Source: Molanna angustata
Lineage: Eukaryota; Arthropoda; Insecta; Trichoptera; Molannidae
Direction: 5' to 3'
DNA: 64,000 nt
NCBI GenBank assembly: GCA_963576475.1
Contig: OY754975.1
Location: 17,369,381 to 17,433,380 of the forward strand
Of the stretch, positions 10,425 through 21,200 are shown one piece after another. Both the position numbers and the translations under genes were made by a program. The notes under the pieces were generated by a model. It saw only the letters and a list, made by a program, of their open reading frames with translations. It was not told the origin of the DNA and searched no databases. Every line of letters starts with the position of its first letter. Within the stretch, counting starts at the first letter, position 1.

Positions 10425-12349
10425 TTATGTTGTATCATTTCGGCTCTGGTAAGATTTGCGAAAAAGGTGCGTTTTGAGTTTTTTCCTGAACGAAGATATA
10501 TTTTCGGTTTGTCTGAGGGTGTGTGGGAGCTTATTCCATGCATTTGGTCCTGCCACAGCAAATGCACGATCACCGAAATTAGTTGTGTGCACCCTGTTTA
10601 TTTCAACTAATTTCCCAACCATGGATGAAGAGGCAGAACGAAGTGATGATTGTCTGTCATTTATTGAAAGCGGAATGCACAGTTCGGAGAGGTAAGTAGG
10701 AGCCATACCACGAAGTGCTTTAAAGATTATGAGACAGAGCTTATATTCAATTCTTTCGGGGACTTTAAGCCAATGTAGATTGCGAAGATGGTGAGAGATG
10801 TGAGAAAATTTGGAGGCTCCAGTGATGAGTCTGGCTGCAGCATTGAAAACTGACTGAATTTTATTAATTTCTTTCTTTGGTAAATTCGCATATATAACGT
10901 TACAATAATCCAAACGGGAGACAACAAAGGCGCTTACCAAAGATTTCATGGCTTCAATTGGGATACTCCTTCGGATTGACTTTAAACGTCTTAGTTGAAA
11001 GAAAGCAGAAGAAGTAACTGTGTTAATTTGGTTTGAAAAGCTTAGATTTGAATCTATTTTGACTCCAAGAAGTTTAACACAGGATTTAGGAAGAATATCT
11101 GAATTTTCGAAAGTTAGTGGGGAAGTGTCTATTAAATGGCTTCGTTTGCGTGTTGCTGTCCAGAGTAGTTCTGTCTTTGTTGGGTTTAGCTTAAGTTTGT
11201 TTGCTGACATCCAAACACCGATATCTTCGATGCATTTACAGATTGTGGTTTTTAGATGGTGAGCATTTTCTGGTGTGCAATAAAAGTAAAGCTGCCAGTC
11301 GTCCGCATAACAGTGTGCGAGTAGTCCGTGGGAGTCAATGATTGAAAATATGTCTTTTGTGTATAAGATAAATAGTAACGGACCTAGCACGGAACCCTGG
11401 GGAACTCCGAATTTTACAAAAGCGGGAGATGATTTTAGGTTATTGAATTTGATAGTTTGGTGTCGTCCTGTGAGATAAGATTGAAACCATTTATATGTGT
11501 TTTCTCGCATACCGTAAGTTGTTTTGAGTCTTTCAGTGAGAATAGTGTGATCAATCGTATCAAAAGCTGCACTCATGTCGAGAAATGCTAATAGAACATG
11601 ATTTCCGGTTTCAGTAGCTAGAATCGTATCAGATAATATTCGAAGAAGTCCAGTCTCAGTTGAATGATATTTTCTATACGCAGATTGAAGTTTGGTAAAC
11701 ATTCCGTTTGTCTCAATGAAGTCATTTAGTCTTGTACATACAATTTTTTCTAGTAATTTTGCGATAAAAGGTAAGTTGGATATGGGTCTGTAGTTATTAA
11801 TGTCATCAGGGTCGAGGTTTGGCTTCTTTAGAATCGGGGTTACTATTGCTTCTTTAAGACTTGTTGGTACTACACCAGAGCTCAATGATAAATTGAACAG
11901 TTTGCAGAGATAGGGTGCTATTATAACAGAGCATTTTTTCAAGAGCCATGTTGGTATCGGATCTAAGGAACAATGTTTGTTGGGTGAGTAATTGATGAAT
12001 TTGATGATTTCTTGTTCACTTGTTTCAATGAAATAATTTAGAAAACTATTGCTTATGTTGGTTGAATAAGAGGTAGGAGATGGCGAAATAGTTGTAGAGT
12101 GAATTTTCGAAATTTTGTTTTGCAGAAAGTCAGAGATGGCGTCTGGAGAGATATCCGTAGTAGTTGAAGATCCATTATTTTTATTTCCTAAAACTGTGTT
12201 TATGGATTTCCACATTTGTCTGTCTAGGGTTATCTCGTTCTTGTTGGATTTTATCTGTCCAGTAAAAGTTCTTCTTGGCTGCAAGTGTGTTCTTATAGTC
12301 GGTTTGCGCTGCAATCCAATCTGATCGTTGTAGAGTTGAGACCTGGGCC
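10425..12349 (-). pseudogene. Reverse transcriptase domain of CR1/L2-like LINE
   Basis: About 640 residues are open. RT motifs in order: an N-terminal block (NYRPISNLPFIAKLLEKI), motif A (LLAFLDMSAAFDTIDH, aspartates intact), motif B (GVPQGSVLGPLLFILY), motif C (CYADDWQLY, YADD intact) and motif D-like ANKLKLNPTKTELLW. The C-terminal thumb-like region includes SRLDYCNVIYANLP and NLHWLKVPERIEYKL. The RT itself looks catalytically complete. The apparent start at 12461 is artefactual because its first ~35 residues come from the inserted MITE. Without the upstream endonuclease in frame the element cannot act on its own. Confidence 0.9.
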
Positions 12350-12522
12350 CTGAGTCAAATTGAAAACGCTGTTCGTTATCGCCAAGCGCTATTTTTTTTT
12401 TGTATGTGATTTGACGTTTGTTGTAGAAATTTTTTCTACAATAACAAACAACAAACGTCAAATCCCATACAAAAAAAATTAGCGCTTGGCGAAAACGAAC
12501 AGCGTTTTCAATATGACTTGGG
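12350..12522. mobile_element. Foldback MITE inserted in the LINE
   Basis: Two arms of about 80 bp are reverse complements around a centre at about 12421-12441 (TTGTAGAAATTTTTTCTACA). The arms share TGACGTTTGTTGT, AGCGCTTGGCGA and CGAACAGCGTTTTCAAT. Outer ends are CTGAGTCAAATTG and its near complement CAATATGACTTGG. Flanking GGGCC/GGCC bases may be a short target duplication. It separates the RT frame from the endonuclease frame. Confidence 0.75.
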
Positions 12523-13747
12523 GGCCTGGTGTTTATACGCTCTCTCTATTTTGCGCATTTTTTTCTTCTTCTCCCTGCATTCTTCATCGAACCAGATATC
12601 AGATATTCGGTTTTGACGTCGTTTGTTTTTTTCCGGTGCATGTTTTTCAATAAGATTTTGTAGCGTTGTATTGTAGGTGTCGACTAATTCAGTAAGAGAT
12701 AAATTATCTTGAGTGTTACAGAGAGGGGATAGATGTAAATCGGACAGAAAGTTTTCAATATTAAAGTATCTCCATGATCTTGAAGTGGTGGTAAAATATT
12801 TTGGCGGGGGTTGATCGAAATTTAGAGTGGTCAAAATTAGTCTGTGATCTGATAGCCCGATATCGATTACACTAGGAGAGATTTCGTCGCAGTCCTTTCT
12901 GGATAAAAGGATATCCAGTATTCCTCCAGCGTCATGAGTTGATGTTTGTACTGATTGGACGAGTCCAAATGAATTTATGATGTCTGTAAATCTTTTACTA
13001 ATTGGATTGTCATGCTGTTCCAAGTGGATGTTAAAATCACCAGTGATAAATGAAATTAGTTATTGAGGTAGTCTTTTCTAAAAGTGTTACAAAATCAGCA
13101 AAAAATGTTCCAGTTACTTGAATAGATCCTGGTCTATAAACGGTTAAAATACTGAATTTATAGTTTTTTGTGGATATTTCACAAGAAAGACATTCAAAAC
13201 TGTTAAATTTTCCTATTGGTGTTTTGGTTATGCGTATTCCTTGATTGGCGATTACAGCAATACCTCCATGGTTAGTTTTTATTGCTGATGTAGCGGATTC
13301 TTTTGCTTTTCTTTCCCTTGCTTCTTCGACGACTGTAAATCCTTGAGAGTGGAGATTCTTGAGGAATATGGTATTGTAATCATCGTGCCATGTTTCTGTG
13401 ATGCAGAAAATATTTAATTTATGCTCTCGAATTATTTCGATGACATCATCAACTTTATTATTTAATGAACGGGCATTCCAAAGCCCAACAACTATTTTCC
13501 TGGGTAGAGGTGATTTGTGACGTTCGGATGGTGATGAGATTTTGTGTGTCGATGTTTCAGTAATATCTTTATCATGGTTATGTTTGTGTGTTTTTATTTT
13601 TCGCCCGCCTCGGCATCCTCTAAACCTATATTTTTTTGCACGTCTTTCAATTCGTAAGAGAGAAACTTTATCTGTAACGCATTTTAGGGGTCGCTGTAGT
13701 CTGTAATTATTGAGTGATAAAAGTATAGTTTTTTCGTATTGAAGCAT
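12523..13747 (-). pseudogene. APE-type endonuclease domain of CR1/L2-like LINE
   Basis: Two open segments (13747-13037 and 13023-12523) are separated by a one-base-type frameshift near 13030. Motifs in order: VGLWNARSLNNK, the catalytic-glutamate motif ITETW, a VYRPGS block, GDFNIH just after the frameshift, and GLSDHRLI near the end. All expected catalytic motifs are present. The basic N-terminus (RAKKYRFRGCRGGRK) resembles the region just before the endonuclease in this LINE group. The C-terminal end is truncated by the MITE. Confidence 0.85.
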
Positions 13748-13800
13748 ATTAAAGACATGTCACCATCATAATTTATGTTTTTATTGCCCATATTAAAGTC

Positions 13801-14580
13801 GGGTCGAGCAAGCGAGGGTGGACTCACCAGCCACCGAGACCCAGGTATTCATGAGAGACAAAACATGTGGTGAACATCTGTGAGATGTTTAACACTGAAC
13901 ACAACACTGCACTGATAACAAACTGCAAGTCGAAATGTTTATCCGCTGCACTAACACCAAATATATGTTTTAAAGTAATATGATTTTACGTAATATTTGT
14001 TAATTAAAATCACTTAAAAAGACCGGAAAATAGTGAAATTACATTTAAGCTATTTTTATTACTCATTCTTTAGCAAAAAAGAAAACGTCTCTAAACAAAA
14101 CACTACAGAGCGGTGTCGGGTACGTCATGCTGCTACCGAGCGCTTGACGACTATTGTAAGGTAAAATAAGTATTGTACTATGTATTATTATGTTTTCAAA
14201 CACATTTTATGTTATTCTTTATCCCCATTTTCGATGAACGAATATCATTCGAAGAAATAATAAAGGTGAATTATGTCCACGACACCGAACGATTTAAGAA
14301 CAGTATTGTATATAAAAATTGTTTTGGTATGTATTCAAAAATTGACTCGATACATTACCGTTTCACCTGTTAGAATTGAAAGGAGTGGCCTGTTTCTACG
14401 ATGTATACCGGACGCGGCCGACTATACCCGAATACTCATCCCGCAACCCTCCCACATCCCCCCGCAGGTACGTATGAAAAGTTTCATACTAAAGTCACCT
14501 AACATTCTGTCTATACATTATTATAAGGTCTTTGGCTGTTAATAATAATTAGTAAAATTATTGTAAAAAAAATGTGACTC
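13801..14580. other. Spacer between LINEs
   Basis: Contains a GC-richer patch (13801-13860) that may be LINE 5' UTR, and another at 14395-14470. No coding family is recognised. Confidence 0.35.
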
Positions 14581-14649
14581 CATTTCATTTTTTAGGAAAG
14601 AGTAAAATACAATACACTTAAACAATCAATAAGAAGACAATTGAAAATA

Positions 14650-15290
14650 AATTAGATAGTAGATACTGGTATCCAACTGGACAGTAAACTCTTATTTGAC
14701 AAACACATTGACGTCAATTACCCTGAAAGCTTATAAAATTTTGGGATTCCTGAATAGAGCATGCAAATCAAGTGAAAATATTTAGCTTACTATATAACAT
14801 TATTGTTAGAAGTCAATTGGAGCATGTGTCGGTCACTTACTATATAACATAATTGTTAGAAGTCAATTGGAGCATGTGTCGGTCACTTACTATATAACAT
14901 AATTGTTAGAAGTCAATTGGAGCATGTGTCGGTCACTTACTATATAACATAATTGTTAGAAGTCAATTGGAGCATGTGTCGGTCACTTACTATATAACAT
15001 AATTGTTAGAAGTCAATTGGAGCATGTGTCGGTCACTTACTATATAACATAATTGTTAGAAGTCAATTGGAGCATGTGTCGGTCACTTACTATATAACAT
15101 AATTGTTAGAAGTCAATTGGAGCATGTGTCGGTCACTTACTATATAACATAATTGTTAGAAGTCAATTGGAGCATGTGTCGGTCACTTGGAATCCACAAT
15201 ATGATATTTATATTAACAGGATGGAACGAATTCAATACATATTTTTAAACAAATTCAACACATGAAGAATAAATTTGGTAATAATTACAA
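14650..15290 (+). pseudogene. Jockey-like LINE RT C-terminal fragment carrying a 50-bp array
   Basis: Translation gives GIQLDSKLLFDKHID, then after a frame change KILGFLNRACKSSENIF, SLLYNIIVRSQLEHVSV and, after the array, TWNPQYDIYINRMERIQ. This is the region just after RT in Jockey-type ORF2 proteins. The frame is broken by the tandem array 14786-15185, whose unit is a piece of this same coding region. Ends are ragged; the fragment abuts a Gypsy integrase piece on the other strand at about 15290. Confidence 0.7.
14786..15185 (+). repeat. Eight-copy 50-bp tandem array
   Basis: Units start at 14786, 14836, 14886 and every 50 bp to 15136. All begin CTTACTATATAACAT and end GAGCATGTGTCGGTCA. Copies 2-8 are identical, while the first has CATTATTG in place of CATAATTG. 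The unit is LINE coding sequence (encoding LLYNIIVRSQLEHVSV). Fifty is not divisible by three, so each unit shifts the frame. No spacers exist, so this is not CRISPR-like. Confidence 0.95.
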
Positions 15291-15295
15291 ACATG

Positions 15296-15720
15296 AATTG
15301 CAGCCTTTGTTTCTGAGGTCCATTTGAAGTGGCACAAGTTACACATCTTCTACATCTCCATTGTAATTGACCCAATAAAAACGTTGATGATTTTTTTCTG
15401 TGGATTTTTTAACTCCCAAGTGTCCCCCAGACACATCATTGTGAAGCAGTTTAAAAACTTCAGGAATTCTCTTCCTTGGAATCAATAGTTATTGTCTCTG
15501 CTGTATTCCATCTTCATTCTCCAGTACACGCTTTAACAACCTGTTTTCCACAATGGATTGCCACTGAGACCAGTATGACTTCATATTTGGAGATAGTGAA
15601 GCTATTTCTTCTCATAAAGACCTTTGATCATTTTCCTTCCACTGCATTAGATCTGGATCTTCCAATTGGTCTGCTCGTATTTCATGATCTTACCAAAAAT
15701 TGTCAACGACTGTGGTTCTA
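15296..15720 (-). pseudogene. Gypsy LTR retrotransposon integrase zinc-finger fragment
   Basis: On the minus strand the segment LEDPDLMQWKENDQRSL is followed by LLIPRKRIPEVFKLLHND, VSGGHLGVKKS and QRFYWVNYNGDVED. After a frameshift comes RRCVTCATSNGPQKQR. This is the HHCC zinc-binding linker between RNase H and integrase in Ty3/Gypsy pol: H in LLHND, H in GGHLG, then CVTC. Stops and a frameshift show it is dead. Neither the catalytic integrase core nor LTRs are attached. Confidence 0.8.
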
Positions 15721-15724
15721 CACT

Positions 15725-15850
15725 TGTTCCTGTATCAAGTACATATACATTCCCTAAACTAAGCATAAGGTTAACGAAATCAGTCGACGCAGGATTTGAA
15801 CTCGCGACCCCTGGATTACTTACCCAGCGCGCTAACTACTCTGCTACCAT
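15725..15850 (-). mobile_element. SINE family C (tRNA-derived), copy 1
   Basis: On the minus strand there is an A box-like TGGTAGCAGAGTAGTTAGCG and a B box-like GCGAGTTCAAATCCTGC, then GATTTCGTTAAC and AGTTTAGGGAATGTATATGT. The same order is found at 24825-24962 and 48955-49068, all on the minus strand. The conserved tRNA promoter boxes plus a unique tail mark a SINE rather than a tRNA gene; no acceptor stem closes. Confidence 0.75.
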
Positions 15851-15940
15851 CACTTTTACTTTTTTGTTGGTTGCAAGAAATTGCCTTATGGCAATTAACC
15901 CCCAATTGTACACGAAATAAATTAATGAATAAATATGTGG
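15850..15940 (+). repeat. 3'-terminal LINE hairpin, family 2 (copy a)
   Basis: TTGGTTGCAAGAAATTGCC, TTAT, then GGCAATTAACCC: a TTGCC/GGCAA hairpin followed by a TGTACACGAAATAAATTAA tail. The same hairpin and context occur at 47776-47825 (plus) and 18685-18740 (minus). This resembles the 3' UTR end of Jockey/R1-type LINEs in insects. Confidence 0.55.
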
Positions 15941-18209
15941 CAAAATAATTTAATTGTTTATTCTGACTGTAACATAAGGGAAAAAAAATGTATATGTATT
16001 GAAAGAAAATGTTGTATGTATTTCAGACATGTTTTATTTACAGAAAAAAATACCATAATAGTCACAAAGTGAATATAGATTTGTCAATAAGTAGCATAAT
16101 TTATAATATAACTTTTGATAGCCTGGAAAAGCATACTTTTTTGGGAAGATATCTCATAAAATACTGCTTTACCACTCTTGAGACAATGTCATTTATACAT
16201 ATGTATTTATACAAAACCTATTTGACAATGCATACGGTGCAGCTAATTTTTGATTAAATACTAAAATATAAATAATTTGAATTAGCAGAATTTAATATCC
16301 AGGCAACTCTAATAAATAGCTGCAATTATGTCTAATCTAAGAATATGTGAAAGGCAAAAGCTCTTACAAATATACATAGAAACAATTGCCTTGTATGGAG
16401 CTCTCAATATTTTAGGCTCTCGTACTTTGTAACTCTCTTAGAGACAATTATTATTGACATATTTTAACAATGAAAGCATTTATTTTCCAGTATTCTACTC
16501 CACTTTATTCTAAAAAAAACTAACTTAGACTGCAGAAATGAAAATCTATTCTGAAGTTATAAATCAGATCAACCCTCTGTTACATGATAAGTTTGATTGA
16601 GTCTAAGTTCATTATTTTGAATAAAGTAAAATGTATGTGTTATAAAAAAAGGTATATAAGGTGTGAAAATACATATTTAAGCTTACAATACTAATATGTC
16701 TAATCTATCTTAATTTCTTTTATCATTCTCTGTAAATAGTACAGATCTTCAATTAAATCACTTTAAGTGACTCACATGGTACGATCATCCTTTTTTTGCT
16801 AATGAATTCAACATGTTCTAAAATATAAGGAAATTTTCCAATACAATTAAATTAAGAATAATATTATGAAGTTTTCGGTATTTTTAATAAGTTAATGTAA
16901 TGTTTATTATATTATAGAGTTTTATGAAACGAAATTTAAAATTTAAATATTCAATTTGATGATAACTGCATATAGTGTTTGCTATTTTAAAATATGCAAT
17001 AAAATTTAAGATTAAAACGTAAAATAAGACATGAACTAATTTGAACTAGCAAGGCTGCATCTACATGACATTAATAAAATACATCACAAAAAAATAAAAT
17101 GTATTAATATCTATCAATACTTAAAAACTCACATTTTGGAATTAAGGTTGAACCAAAGAATGTGCAAAAAAAGATATTGCACTTTTGAATAATAAAAATA
17201 TTACAATACAAATTCTACTTGATGGTTATCCATTGAGCTAGTATTCTTGCTTAAGATAATAAATAATCAATATTTTAATAAATTACTAAGTTATGTTTTT
17301 ATTCAAATGAGCATTAAATTATTATCAGTATATTGTATAAAATTGTGTATTTGTTGCTTTGATTGTAACATATTATATATTGTCACTTCTATTTTATCAG
17401 AATTTTAGGGTTACACTAAGATTTTCTGTCTACCTTAGAACAAGACATGTTCCTAAGTACAGCAAATGCACTGTAACAAAGATCATTCGAATGACTGTAA
17501 TTTTATAAATACGAGAGTATATTAATTTAAAGGAAATTCTTACATATTCATGACATGTAGTTAGCAATAAAACTAACCTCCACAATGAACAATATTAAAA
17601 ATAATAATATAAAATCAAATGGAGAGAAAAAGGAAACAAAACATAAACTAAAAGTTGTTTATTCTAAATTTCTTAAAATAACAATATAATATATATTCAA
17701 AATAATATTTTCTATAATGTATAATAACACAGCAGGACATAGGGCACATTAAATATTATGTTTAAACAAACTTAAATATTTACTATGCTCTTAGAAATCA
17801 AAATTCTCCGATGAAAGGTTCCAACAAAACCATTATAATAATATATTATAATATATCATGTCTTAATGACATTCAAAACTATTTATATTATTCAGTTTTA
17901 TTTTAATATGTATCACATGGTTTTGTTATGTCATAGTGTTAGCGCCGTTCCTCAATAAATAAATTAAATTGAACATTCAAGTTAATGATTATTCAAAAAA
18001 TTGTAACTAAAATCAACACTTTATAACACCAAACCTCCACATCCGAGAAATGTCTCTTATACATAAGTAATAATTATTGATAATGAAACAACATTAGGAA
18101 TAATATTCATTATTTCTTGTAAGGATGTGCTACCTTGATGAATTTAAGTAGAATTCAACATAATTTTAAAATGGATTCCAGATGGCTTTGTAAAATAATT
18201 ACAATTCAT
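15941..18209 (-). other. Lis-1 3' flank, probably including 3' UTR
   Basis: About 2.3 kb of AT-rich sequence downstream of the Lis-1 stop codon, without recognisable repeats or reading frames. AATAAA-type signals on the minus strand are frequent (for example near 17900), so the polyadenylation site cannot be placed by eye. Part of this is expected to be the 3' UTR. Confidence 0.4.
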
Positions 18210-18283
18210 TTAACGACACTCCCAGACTTTTACAGACTGATCTACACTTCCCGAAATTACGTATGGCAGGGCCTTGTGGAAAT
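18210..18283 (-). CDS. Lis-1: Lis-1 last coding exon
   Basis: Acceptor TTTTCAG then ATTTCCACAAGG. Encodes the end of the seventh WD40 repeat ([24 protein letters not shown]) and TAA. It completes a codon split 1/2 with the exon at 20207. Confidence 0.95.
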
Positions 18284-21200
18284 CTGAAAATAAAAATTAT
18301 ATACATCATTAAACATGTTTTTTTATTAAATAATATATGTACATTTTATGGTAGCAGAATATGAAATTGAGTATCCGATTGGGCCAATATATTGGCTTGC
18401 CACCATATTATATTGGTGCTGAGAATCCATTGGAATATAATATAGCCCTTACAATGATTTAAGAATAAATTGTGTATTACAGTACTGAAAAAAACTAGTT
18501 ACATCTTGAAATCTGTTTGAAATTTGTGGCAATCATATTCATTTAATCCCGATACTTTTTATATATATAATAATTTTATTAATACAGGAATTGACAAATA
18601 ATTTGTCTATATTATAATATTTTATGTGACCAAAATGAAAAAAAAAATAATATTTATCTTTATGTACATATACTGCGGACACTAAGCACACTGGCGGGCT
18701 TTTTGCCATTAGGCAATTTGTTCCAACCAACCAGATTACAAAGTATGTATATTTTGTATGTACCTCCACAAAATAACGAAAGAAAATAAAATCATAGAAA
18801 ATATATTACACTAACGCCCGCTTGCACCAAACATATTTATTCGTCTTAAACCGGCTAAACTCCGAATAAACCTTGGTTATTGCGAATAGCGTCTTGCGCC
18901 AAACTTTTATTCGAAGATTAAGCCGAATAAACTTAACCCAACGGATGGGTCGGATTAAGTTTAACTATTCATGTTAACCAGCTATCTGTCAATTGACATT
19001 TCGTTGTTATTATCATTACATAGGTTATATATTTTGAAAATTGACTGCCGATTGCCAAAGACTGATTGTTGTATTTGTCATATGTCATTAACTCACTAAT
19101 TACTTTCTTAACGGTATTAAGACATGCCATTCCTACTGACTGCGCATTGTTTGACGATTTAATTCGCTGTTGTAACGCGTCCCGTGATAGTTCGTCTTCC
19201 CACGCTGTGAATCTCTTCATCGCAGATTTAGCATCCATATTTATAATTCAATTTTAAAATGAAAATATAATACTTTACGTAAAATTAAAGGTTTGTTGAC
19301 AGTGGTTGACAAAGAGAATATAACCTACGGATAGTGGTTGACAGACGACGAGGATGAAAAACAATAATATGACATGACAGTTAACCACAGAAACATCGCA
19401 GTAACGGCGTACGTATCGTGTATTGCTATATAAAAAAAAAACAATTGCGACGAAAAATGTCCAAATGAGTAGTCATCTACCTGGCATCCCCCGAATAGCT
19501 AACCGACGGATAAATTCTGTTGGTGCAAGAAGTTATTTTAAACCCACGGTTACCAAGTTAACTATTCGAGGATTAAGACGAATAGTGTACTACTTTGGTG
19601 CAAGCGGGCCTAAGATGACAAATAAAACAAAAAAAAGAAAATACTTCATAGCAAAAAAAAAAGGATAGAGATATCCTTTTAATATAAAGGATAGGGATAA
19701 AAGGGTATCCTTATTTGTGACTCATATTCGAAAGAAAGTCATATGCACTGATGGAAATTTCACTACTTTTAGAGCTAATCAGTGTGCTGCAGCCATTACA
19801 TTATTATAAGTAATATTAATGAATTTATTTATAACATTTCCTTATATCCTGTTCTGTGTATGTGTCAATTTAATTGCCAAATATCAATTTCTTCCATTCA
19901 ATCATTGTTCTTAGTCCAGAGAAGCAAAATTGTCATGAATTATTTATTATTTATCGTATGGGACGTCACATCATTAGAGGTAACACAATACAAAGTTCAG
20001 ATAAAAATTCATTCATTGTCATGAAACCAAATATTAAATAAACTTCTCCTCTGCTGGGAATCCAACCCAGGACGAGACTATTGAAGTCACTAAGCTTACC
20101 ACTTGAATTAATTCATTTATAATTAAAGTTGTCCAACATCTTTAAGGACATGCATCGATGATTTGTGAACTTTCTAATCTAAATAATAAAATAGTATAGC
20201 CCTTACCGAGACTGGTGGCAAAGTGTTGATGGGCATAGAGTGTTTTGAGACAGCGCTTATTCTTGATGTCCCATACACGAAGTGTTTTATCATCAGATGT
20301 ACTCAAGAGGAAACGTCCTCCGGGATGGAAGCACACTCCTCGCACCCAGTTGTCATGGCCACTCAGAGTCATTAGGCATATTCCAGTCCCCACATCCCAT
20401 ATCTGAAAACATAAAATATTTATGGTAAAAAAATGAATGCGTACTCAACAAACAGTGAATAATGCGTTTTTCAAATTGTAAATAATTTTAGGAAAGGTTG
20501 CTTCGCTTAGTTGGATTGAGTTGGATTGAACACAGATTCATCTTCATCCTTAACCATTTAATTCACTATTTATGTAGCATATATATAATATGTAAAAATG
20601 TTTTCAAATATATCATTATGAGTGTTATTAATTCCATTTACATACAAAGGCAGATTTACTGTCGTAATATTCATCCAACCAACGTATTTTTGCTTGAAAA
20701 TATGGTTATACTTTGTCACAGCACATAGAACCTTAGTTGTTGTAAATTTTATTGTAAACACTTCCTTGAACAGTTAATTCTTCAAACTAAACAGTGTTTT
20801 GATACCAGAGAAAAATTGATTTATTCTCTGATAGGAAATCATGTCCAGGATGTTAGTACATGATCATTAAGGCCCAAATTATAGAATAATTCTCAAGACC
20901 GTTCTCCAAATGTGTCATCTCAAGACCATCTTGAGATCATGCTCGAAAATCCGTATTAAAAGTAAAATACGTACGCCGTCTCATTCGAGAAAGCGTACTC
21001 GAAAAAAATGTGGATACAGCTCTATAAATAAGTACTTTTTCTCGCGAATGGTAATAATTTCAGCATTGTTACGTTGGTAGCAATGAGTTGGAATAGCTAT
21101 TTATAGATATTTTGACAATTTGTTGTCTTGGTAATATATGAAAGTGTAGAGAAATTTATGCGTCATAATATTATGATAATTGATTAAATAGTGAAAATGT

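Larger units (their letters stand above)
10340..13800 (-). mobile_element. Non-LTR retrotransposon (CR1/L2-like), nearly full ORF2, broken
   Basis: The minus strand encodes an apurinic-type endonuclease (13747 to about 12523) then reverse transcriptase (12349 to 10425), followed by a short 3' UTR ending in a hairpin at about 10368-10412. Two lesions break it: a frameshift near 13030 inside the endonuclease and a 173-bp foldback MITE at 12350-12522 between the endonuclease and RT parts. The RT C-terminal region (FGDRAFAVAGPNAWNKLP) is typical of CR1/L2/Daphne-type elements; clade assignment is inference. The 5' boundary is not defined. Confidence 0.8.

Noticed and set aside
10456..12324. Several plus-strand open frames across the LINE at 10.4-12.4 kb, and likewise across 25.8-31 kb
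   Set aside because: They are antisense shadows of the minus-strand RT and endonuclease reading frames.
14786..15185. CRISPR-like appearance of eight identical 50-bp units
   Set aside because: Units are contiguous with no spacers, derive from LINE coding sequence, and the host is a eukaryote.
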